A DNA stretch of 64,000 nt, taken from positions 4,038,578-4,102,577 of the forward strand of contig RPFO01000034.1 of NCBI GenBank assembly GCA_009746045.1. The letters run 5' to 3'. The translations under genes were made by a program, and so were the position numbers. The stretch is from Mesostigma viride (lineage: Eukaryota; Streptophyta; Mesostigmatophyceae; Mesostigmatales; Mesostigmataceae). Each line of letters starts with the position of its first letter. The first letter of the stretch is position 1. This document shows, in pieces, positions 59,433 to 64,000 of this stretch. Below the pieces are notes generated by a model that was not told the origin of the DNA, searched no databases, and saw only the letters and a list, made by a program, of their open reading frames with translations.

Positions 59433-62400
59433 ACTCTCGCCCGCTCGCTCTCTGTGAGGATATGTGCCTTGTGTTAACCAATCACAGGATGGAGCCACGC
59501 CAATTGATGTAGCCAAGAGGAAAGGACGAGAGGATGTGGCAAAGTTCCTACTCGAGGCCAAGCCACAACTGCAGCATCCAACTACTGCACTAATGACGGG
59601 GAAGGTGCAGCAACCAACTGCTACATCGCCATCATTAAGGCAGGAGAAGACGGTGGGTGCGGCCAAGTTGTCATTCTTGTTGGGAATGGCCCCTTCCGGC
59701 TCACACAATGGGAGGCAGTTGTAATACGAACACCAGTAGGAAACACCAGTAGCAGGAAGATGAAAGCCTTCCAAGACGGTTACTGATGATCCGTTGCAAT
59801 CTCAGTTACATACTTGCATGGTAATTCTACGATGCTTTTTTGCTGGCCCCGGGGCACAGACGAGCCTCCCTATTGTAATTGTATATGCTGTGCTTGACCA
59901 TGTCAATAGCTGCTTGGATTGTTGTAACATAATTAGATGAAAAGAGTCTATATATTATGTAATGGAAGTCATCATGAAATAGAAATAAATTTTGTTGAAG
60001 CCTCATAAAATCGGTTTTCCCTAAATATATTATAGTTAACGCATGCGGGCAAGATAGGGCCGCTATGCCTTGGCCTGCATGTGGAAGGCTGTCTGCGACA
60101 TGGACTGACTAATCCGTTATGTACAAAGCGTTTCATGCTTGCCTAAATTCCCCCTGAAAAACCCGGTTGTTATAAGTGTCGGTGGCTATTTATTAGTGGT
60201 CCGAAAAGTTAATAGTAGGTTTTATACGACTTGCCTGCAAAGATTCGTAATTGTTTGCACCGGCTGTGAAGCCAGGGACCTGTAGGGCCGACTGGTTGCT
60301 TAACGAATCTTTGGCTGATTGTCTTAGTGAGTCATGATTAATTATTGTATAGTTGACGTGGACCCGCCCAAGGGGTCGATGGGCGAGATTTATGCTTGTC
60401 AGTTTTAAGAACCTTCTACGACTACCTGTTCTAGCCTGGGGATGCGTGGCCACGTTAGTTTGTAGTGGCATTTCAGCACCGTTCAGGCTGGCGCGTGACA
60501 CATCCCGGTGTTAATTAATTTAGGATTATGTCAGCTTGTGCTCGGGCGGACCATGCCTAAAGCAAGCTAGGTCAGCAATGGTCGGCAATCGTTTCTTTCC
60601 CTCCCTCCTACCCTGGAGGCTTCTTGCTTCCGCGTGCGGACTGAGAAACATTAAGGCCACTGTAACTGCTGCATATGTGGCAGGGCCACTTATTGTATCA
60701 ATCAAATGCTGGTCTTCTTGGGAGCTTAGTGATCTTAATACAACATCATCCAACTTATGGTTAGTATTAATGCGTAAAGCAATGTAGGAAATGTGTGGCC
60801 TTTATCAAGTTCTTCAACTTCATGCTTGCCTTGGGATTTCACAATGAGCTGGCAAGGGATGGCTGAAGCCAAGGTCGATTGGAGTGCCTTCCTACCATGA
60901 GAAACGATTCTGTTACAATGAGTCTGTGAAGGCTTTAAAGTGTAGCCTAGCCACACCATTAAAATCATTGTACGAATCATTGTGTGGCCGCTTCACCATG
61001 CTGGGACCCAGCACATGCCCCAAGCTTGTCCCTCAAACAGCAGCGTGCGTGCGTGGGTGGGTGGGTGGGTGGGTGGGTGGGTGGGTGGGTGGGTGGGTGG
61101 GTGGGTGGGTGGGTGGGTGGGTGGGTGGGTGGGTGGGTGGGTGGGTGGGTGGGTGGGTGGGTGGGTGGGTGGGTGGGTGGGTGGGTGGGTGGGTGGGTGG
61201 GTGGGTGGGTGGGTGGGTGGGAGGCTGCTACAAAATTGGCCTACCTACGTCCACCGCACCACATTGAAGTACGTATGTGTGCACAAATATCTCTCTGTCA
61301 GTGCATTCAAGGCGCCGCGCCCCTTTTGGTACTTTTACAATTACCACAGAAGGGGGGGGGCATGTACGACAGTAGCCGGCATTAGCGGCACACAGCCAGC
61401 CCCCTCTACTCTTCTCCCATGAAGCACAAGCACCGTACAGCACCGTGTGTAGGTGACAGACAGTATAGAGCTGTAGGAGGCAGATAAGCCGGCCTTTTGG
61501 GCGAGCCGCGCGCAACTATCAAGTGAGCAAATAGCTCTACAACTTTGCATCCCTGCCCCGAAACCTAGATGCACAAAATAATTTCTGGAATTGCTTATCC
61601 TTTCCCCTGAACTTCCCAGTCTTTTCTTTCAACATTTTAGCTGCGTGACTAACAGAATATTCGCAGCTGCCATAAGCATCTGTCATTGTTGTGTGCACAA
61701 CCCTTTTGGATATGTACTAGTAGTATACCTTTTGTGTCCCACACGCATGCCTGATGCCTGAAGTACTGCTATGCCACTGAAACTTGTGCTGTGATGTGCC
61801 TTGCATGTGTACACCCACAGGTTGGAACCACGCCTAGCGATGAAGCCAAGAGGGATGGGGCCGAGTCCCTGCACAATGAGGCCTCGCCACAGGTGCAGCA
61901 TCCACAGGTCACGGGGAAGGTGCAGCAACCGGCTGCCACGCCACCATCATCAACGCAGGAGAAGACGGTGGGTGCGGCCAAGGTTTGTTCTTGTTCGCAA
62001 TGGCCCCTCAGTCCTGCTCACAAAATGGGAGGCAGTTGTAATATGAATGCCTGCATGTCGGTAGGAAGATGCAAGCCTAACTTGGGTTCTTGCAGTTCAA
62101 AACATGCATGGTAGCAACTATCTATAGTCTCGTGCTGCTTTCAGCATAGGCAGCGTTGGTCCAGAGCATTTGCAGTATGATGTACTTCTGCGCCCGAGGT
62201 ATCAGTTCTGATTCCATCATTTTTTTAAGGCTCGAATCTGCCGCATTAATTACAACTTGGGATTACAAAACGTTGATGATAATACATTAAGCTTCCATGC
62301 TAGGAATAATATAGCCATTTGATGGCTTCTGACCTGCTACTTCGCCTTGAGATGTCAAGCTAGGGAATGCGCCCGCCTGCCCTTGTAGCGAATGTTTGGG

Positions 62401-63623
62401 CCAAGTTGCGGGACGTTGAGGTTTCCACATGATTCCAGGCTTTGTTACGTGGCTTGTTCCGTGTCTGCATGGTTGCGATCCAGTTCGAAATATAGTCAGC
62501 TAGACATCCAGTCCAGGGGCCATCATTTTAGTTTACAGCTGGCTGACTGTGTGGACTGGGGAGCACCGCATAAAATGTAACCATGATTTGGTTCATGATG
62601 TTGACTGGTGTTCCTGCCATTCTATTTAAGCACAATGCCCTTGCGCAGCACCTGCAGCTGATATGCCCGGCGCGTTCTTGAACCCAGTGATGCCTAGTTC
62701 TCACGACAGTGTCCTCGACCCTCGTGCGTCGACCCTGTCGTGTGTTTGCACATACTGCACGGTTGCCTTCTTCCAGCCATGATGGTTTCTGAAACAGAGG
62801 TCGTTGTTCATGCACCAACTTCACAACAGCCTTTAATTTTACGCCTGTAGCTGCCGATGGCTTTGTCACTCCATGGCTCTCGCAGCTTATGCTTCCAGGC
62901 TGCTTCAATTGTTTGTGCGCCACAGGATGACGGAGCAATGTTGGCAAAAATGCTAAAGCATCTGCTTGACCAGCAAAGACTTGTGACGACGTGGCATTGG
63001 CTATCGTTTTTTCCCTATTTTACCAAAATTTGGTTGCATGTGCTTAACATTTGCCTTGCTCACGCATAGTTCCTCTTGCTCCAACAATCTAAATTGCGCC
63101 CTCGCAGAAGGTGAGCCTCCAAACAAGTTCTCAAGCTGCCACGGTCAGGGCTGTAGAGTACAAGTACGACATGTTCCTCACACATAACTGGGGTGATGAT
63201 CCAGGCCACCTCAATCACCAGATGGTTGCCGCAATCAACAAGCGGCTGCAATCGCTGGGCTTTGTCACGTGGTTCGACGAAGATCGCATGGTCGGCAACA
63301 TAGATCATCAGATGATGCAGGGCATCAATCAGTCAAAGATAGTCCTGGTCTTTCTCACGGACCGCTACATGGAAAAGCTGTTGGATCCAAATGACAATTG
63401 TGCCCAGGAGTTTTCCTACGCAGCAAACAATAAAGGGGTTGAAAAGATGGTGCCCATTGTCATGGAGGAAGCACTGAAAAACCAGAAGGCGTGGACGGGA
63501 ATGGCCAACATGAAGCTCGGTCGCACGCTGTTCGTGCCCATGACCAATGAAGCTGAGGTTGATGGCAATATGGGCAAGTTGGTGCAGATCTTGGCCAGCA
63601 TGGGGGTGCACCCAAGGAAGTGA
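39588..63623 (+). CDS. Ankyrin-repeat/TIR-domain protein (multi-exon)
   Basis: Phase-0 exons: 39588-39680, 42381-42482, 44386-44484, 50070-50168, 57025-57123 and 58022-58120 (ankyrin repeats), 59488-59652 and 61821-61967 (cap/linker), 62926-62982 (short helix) and 63108-63623 (TIR plus stop). TIR domains in animals, plants and bacteria act as adaptors or as NAD-cleaving enzymes in immunity and cell death; ankyrin repeats bind partner proteins. A cytosolic sensor or signalling role is a reasonable inference but unproven. No NB-ARC or kinase domain and no membrane segment is seen. Introns of 1-6 kb contain two GGGT arrays, a - strand transposase-like gene, a piggyBac pair and repeat R1. The ankyrin exons share flanking intron sequence, so they arose by duplication. 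The 5' end is uncertain. The exon chain is inferred from phase, splice sites and domain order; the alternative is two adjacent genes, ankyrin and TIR. Confidence 0.75.
39983..40012. repeat. (GCAT)7 microsatellite
   Basis: A perfect self-complementary tetranucleotide run, flanked on both sides by TGCTGACTCTGC. Confidence 0.95.
40090..40232 (+). repeat. SINE-like element with terminal hairpin and TTAA tail (copy 2)
   Basis: Body from about CCAGTCTTTATTG through GGTTGAAGGTTCC, then the near-terminal palindrome CACGTGACGCAGTCACGTG (40197-40215; arms CACGTGAC/GTCACGTG, loop GCA), then TTAATTAATTAAT. Inverted homologues lie at 38788-38870 and, for the hairpin and tail only, at about 23855-23890. 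Confidence 0.6.
42381..42482 (+). CDS. Ankyrin exon 2 (34 codons)
   Basis: GCGCAG acceptor, GTCTGTTG donor. It reads LHGGNPLHTASASGRLVVVQ and YLVSCGADIHAKNE, a canonical ankyrin repeat (PLH...A..G...VV..LV..GAD). It is three bases longer than the other copies. Confidence 0.9.
44386..44484 (+). CDS. Ankyrin exon 3 (33 codons)
   Basis: CACAG acceptor, GTCCGTTC donor. It reads LDWTPLHNASWCGRLDVVKY and LVSRGADIHAKRK. It is the sister of exon 2 by intron similarity, but its protein sequence has diverged at surface positions. Confidence 0.9.
45184..45363. repeat. (GGGT)n array, about 44 copies
   Basis: An uninterrupted GGGT repeat begun by GTGCGTGCGTGGG, in an intron of the ankyrin-TIR gene, with the G-rich strand on the sense side. 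It can form G-quadruplexes. A near twin lies at 61046-61221. All three frames stay open, giving spurious ORFs (VGGWVGGW; HPPTHPPT). Confidence 0.95.
46755..48987 (-). pseudogene. Transposase-like gene split by an intronic or in-frame minisatellite
   Basis: Read on the - strand. The N-terminal part (48987 to about 48700) includes YWYRCWDKLRCRTADGDLTY and HTSKCVNCEMKLQNVC (a CxxC pair). A one-base frame change follows near 48705, then KHLIHTMFKNVGEGAADQPQ and VKRVVIDFNEIEDLS. About 1 kb of minisatellite (47390-48385) comes next. The C-terminal part has WQHFIDLWNALLPGNS, YFHMAEAHFHDLILLKHGNI and TALEHSHALKKLDGRLASNK. This last block recalls the ends of several eukaryotic DNA-transposon proteins (Y-H...H....L...G.L..F...GLE...), but I cannot name the superfamily. 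It lies antisense in an intron of the ankyrin-TIR gene. The repeat stays open in all - frames. Confidence 0.5.
47390..48385. repeat. 29-30-bp minisatellite, about 34 copies
   Basis: Unit GGCTGGCATGCATGCGTGGG plus TGTGGGGGG, with variable G-run length. Each unit contains the palindrome GCATGCATGC. Some units carry CATACATACG in place of CATGCATGCG. Length changes in the G run shift frames, so translations of it are not informative. Confidence 0.95.
49031..50069. other. Intron sequence before ankyrin exon 4
   Basis: No ORF with a family signature. The last 100 bases (GGTGCTGGCGTGTCCGCG onward) match the pre-exon sequence of ankyrin exons 5 and 6, marking the left part of the duplicated module. 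Confidence 0.5.
50070..50168 (+). CDS. Ankyrin exon 4 (33 codons)
   Basis: TGTGCAG acceptor, GTCTGTTC donor. It reads LGNTPLHDASLNGHLGVVKH and LVSCGADVNVKSE. The following intron (TTTGACCTGCAACCCTCACA, CCCACCTATGCCTCGGTTTA) is shared with exon 5. Confidence 0.9.
51080..53074 (+). pseudogene. piggyBac transposase pseudogene (+ copy)
   Basis: A decayed copy with several frameshifts. Recognisable blocks in order: an acidic N-terminus with EDMPEQDIVDPELSDDDG; EETNRYANMK; VHELAKWLGILV; the core (RCLNPLKPDSFHILAHCLPD, YLWHYHIYDKLPEEQHTARV, VGMDRWYTS); and AVDLFDHLAAEYDVGK, which holds the third catalytic Asp of the DDD triad. It ends in a cysteine-rich segment (CSAGCARCPECSDMALCN) like the C-terminal zinc-binding domain of piggyBac, followed by DYQCFHAYQMDWVVGL. 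A GAG microsatellite expanded in the N-terminal acidic region. Known role: cut-and-paste transposition at TTAA. Confidence 0.85.
51160..51238. repeat. (GAG)n microsatellite in the piggyBac N-terminal region
   Basis: About 26 GAG triplets at the place where the sister copy encodes a natural Glu-rich stretch (EEEYEEEEQDAGEDEEE). Expansion has shifted the frame downstream. The Ser-, Arg- and Gly-runs in other frames are artefacts. Confidence 0.9.
53309..55132 (-). pseudogene. piggyBac transposase, - copy, less decayed
   Basis: Starts MQVFEYLVAADNLGDGADD (ATG complement at 55130-55132). It has an acidic N-terminus with a basic patch (PVKKRKRSRASKK), a frameshift near 54590, and then a long open DDE core: NRYANTKLVTLPP, HELAKWLGILVTMGVG, FKRFQQITRFLHFRDSAFKP, AIDESCMGTGHKYC (first catalytic Asp), YLWHYHTYDKLPEEQHTLKV, VAMDRWYTSRPAVEWL (second Asp) and VVGTVVPNRRGIPWQELK. 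A second frameshift near 53580 leads to LAAEYDVGKALVSRVWWHRA and LLMTFINSGKSSMTHYTFLS. The C-terminal cysteine-rich domain present in the + copy is missing. The chromophore-free core looks like a good family match, but breaks at two points make it inactive as read. Confidence 0.9.
55660..57024. other. Intron with a decayed ankyrin module
   Basis: 55900-56070 (CTCATGTCTTGTTTCGTTAA, CTTCAGC, CATCAGAAGTGGAAG) matches 57640-57790. 56200-56230 (GCGGGTGCTGACATGTCCGT) matches the sequence just before ankyrin exons 5 and 6, but no ankyrin exon follows. 56300-56420 matches 44700-44810. This is a duplicated module that has lost its exon. Confidence 0.6.
57025..57123 (+). CDS. Ankyrin exon 5 (33 codons)
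   Basis: CGCAG acceptor, GTCCGTTA donor. It reads CGDIPLHKASLAGKLDIIMH and LLSCGADVNAKGE. Confidence 0.9.
58022..58120 (+). CDS. Ankyrin exon 6 (33 codons)
   Basis: GCACAG acceptor, GTCCGTTT donor. It reads AGNTPLHQASYCGKLDIVKH and LVSCGADVHAKNE. Exons 5 and 6 lie only 0.9 kb apart, the tightest pair in the array. Confidence 0.9.
58463..58500. repeat. 17-bp perfect inverted repeat, 4-nt loop
   Basis: AGTGCATGTGCATCTCA pairs with TGAGATGCACATGCACT across ATAC, in an intron. A related GTGCATGTGCATGACCATG lies about 100 bp upstream. Confidence 0.9.
59363..59428. repeat. (TC)n microsatellite next to a splice acceptor
   Basis: About 33 TC dinucleotides on the sense strand, ending 60 bp before the acceptor of exon 59488-59652. 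It could act as an extended polypyrimidine tract. Confidence 0.95.
59488..59652 (+). CDS. Last ankyrin-like/linker exon, copy 1 (55 codons)
   Basis: CACAG acceptor, GTGGGT donor, phase 0. It reads DGATPIDVAKRKGREDVAKF, then LLEA, an ankyrin C-terminal cap without a GAD turn. A Gln/Pro/Thr-rich linker follows (KVQQPTATSPSLRQEKT). It is homologous to 61821-61967, including intron sequence after the donor. Confidence 0.85.
60010..60557. repeat. Dispersed repeat R1, copy 2 (548 bp)
   Basis: Same orientation as 24267-24842 and inserted in an intron of the ankyrin-TIR gene. The outer stem CAAAGATTCGT/ACGAATCTTTG is conserved. The inner stem reads GGCT/AGCC where copy 1 has AGCT/AGCT, so pairing is kept by a double change. 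Confidence 0.8.
60558..61045. other. Intron sequence with no recognised feature
   Basis: Short ORFs on both strands (for example 60735-60980 -) show no domain. The stretch separates repeat R1 copy 2 from the second GGGT array. Confidence 0.4.
61046..61221. repeat. (GGGT)n array, about 42 copies
   Basis: Same unit, strand and lead-in (GCGTGCGTGGG) as 45184-45363, in a later intron of the same gene. It is followed by GAGGCTGCTAC, comparable to GTGCTGCGAAG after the first array. Confidence 0.95.
61821..61967 (+). CDS. Linker exon, copy 2 (49 codons)
   Basis: CACAG acceptor and GTGGGT donor (an alternative donor, GTTTGTTC, lies 15 bases on, adding VGAAK). It reads VGTTPSDEAKRDGAESLHNE and then KVQQPAATPPSSTQEKT. 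It is a duplicate of 59488-59652 whose ankyrin cap has decayed (the VAKFLLEA helix is gone) while the QQP linker is kept. Confidence 0.8.
62926..62982 (+). CDS. Short helix exon before TIR (19 codons)
   Basis: CACAG acceptor, GTGACG donor, phase 0 on both sides. It reads DDGAMLAKMLKHLLDQQRL, an amphipathic helix. It begins with the same DG start as linker exon copy 1. The donor is weak, so the 3' border is less sure. Confidence 0.6.
63108..63623 (+). CDS. Terminal exon encoding the TIR domain
   Basis: The CGCAG acceptor ends at 63107 and a TGA ends the frame at 63623, giving 171 residues. TIR landmarks: YKYDMFLTHNWGDD (strand A, box 1), GFVTWFDEDRMVGNIDHQMM (strand B and BB loop), GINQSKIVLVFLTDRYMEK (strand C), NCAQEFSYAANNKG (helix with the Glu that is catalytic in TIR NADases), KMVPIVMEEAL (strand D) and LGRTLFVPM (strand E). 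The TWFDE and NC..EF pattern resembles TIR domains of many protists and bacteria. Enzymatic activity is an inference from the retained Glu. Confidence 0.9.
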   Translation, partial: KVSLQTSSQAATVRAVEYKYDMFLTHNWGDDPGHLNHQMVAAINKRLQSLGFVTWFDEDRMVGNIDHQMMQGINQSKIVLVFLTDRYMEKLLDPNDNCAQEFSYAANNKGVEKMVPIVMEEALKNQKAWTGMANMKLGRTLFVPMTNEAEVDGNMGKLVQILASMGVHPRK

Positions 63624-64000
63624 GGGGGCTGTTTATGCTTCGGCACGTGAATGAGTGCATGCTGTACTGTCATTCATGTCTTAAGTTGGGTTTGGCGCCC
63701 AAATTAAGAAGACAAAATATGAGAACACGTGAATGGGGATACTAAATGTTCTATATGTAGTAAAATGTAGTGTTTGTACTACAGTGTACTTGGCTTTTTA
63801 TGTTGGGCGGCCAGCAGAATCTGGTACCTCTATCTCCGTTCGGTGCTGGTCCGATCGTCCGGTAGGTCTTCCCCCATCCTTCCATCAAGTGCGAGGACAC
63901 AAACGGGGCTGCCCTCTATTCGCCGAGCCCCTGCCGGGATATCACGGTCCTCGACTACAGTGAGCAGGGCTGCCATGCACCTGCTTTGATGTCTCCGTGG
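63624..64000. other. 3' flank of the ankyrin-TIR gene
   Basis: AT-rich 3' sequence to about 63790, then a GC-richer stretch (CGGTGCTGGTCCGATCGTCC onward) that may start another feature cut by the window edge. Nothing is recognisable. Confidence 0.4.

Overview
The window is nuclear DNA from a eukaryote, most likely a photosynthetic microalga. Genes are split by many introns with GT/AG borders. Introns and spacers are full of mini- and microsatellites, there is a decayed light-harvesting (LHC) gene copy, and the retroelements are non-LTR, piggyBac, hAT and TA-target DNA elements. A green prasinophyte-type alga or a haptophyte would fit; the sequence alone does not decide. All intron-exon models here were built by eye from splice signals, reading phase and family motifs.

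Layout. (1) 1-11.2 kb, + strand: a GT29 sialyltransferase-like glycosyltransferase spread over at least nine exons (2266-11173). All four sialylmotifs are readable; the N-terminus is unresolved, and the introns carry several tandem repeats. (2) 11.8-12.4 kb, - strand: a frameshifted LHC protein pseudogene. (3) 14.2-15.1 kb, + strand: an intact ARGLU1-like SR/coiled-coil RNA-processing protein. (4) 15.1-17.8 kb: minisatellites and no recognised gene. (5) 17.8-36.2 kb: a transposon island. It holds an L1-like LINE (endonuclease plus reverse transcriptase), three copies of ORF1-only retroelements, two elements with TA target duplications (one nested inside the reverse transcriptase), a reverse transcriptase-hAT chimeric ORF and a zinc-knuckle LINE fragment. 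(6) 36.2-39.5 kb: no recognised gene.

(7) 39.5-63.6 kb, + strand: a large gene for an ankyrin-repeat/TIR protein. Six separate phase-0 exons each encode about one ankyrin repeat. Two duplicated cap/linker exons, a short helix exon and a terminal TIR exon follow. Its introns were copied along with the exons and now host two (GGGT)n arrays, a - strand transposase-like gene split by a ~1 kb minisatellite, and a tail-to-tail pair of piggyBac copies.

The most interesting points are the ankyrin-TIR gene, which appears to grow by duplicating exon-intron modules, and the retroelement 3' ends. Five LINE and ORF1-only ends share a hairpin whose paired bases have changed together, which suggests that ORF1-only (HAL1-like) elements borrow the LINE's replication machinery.
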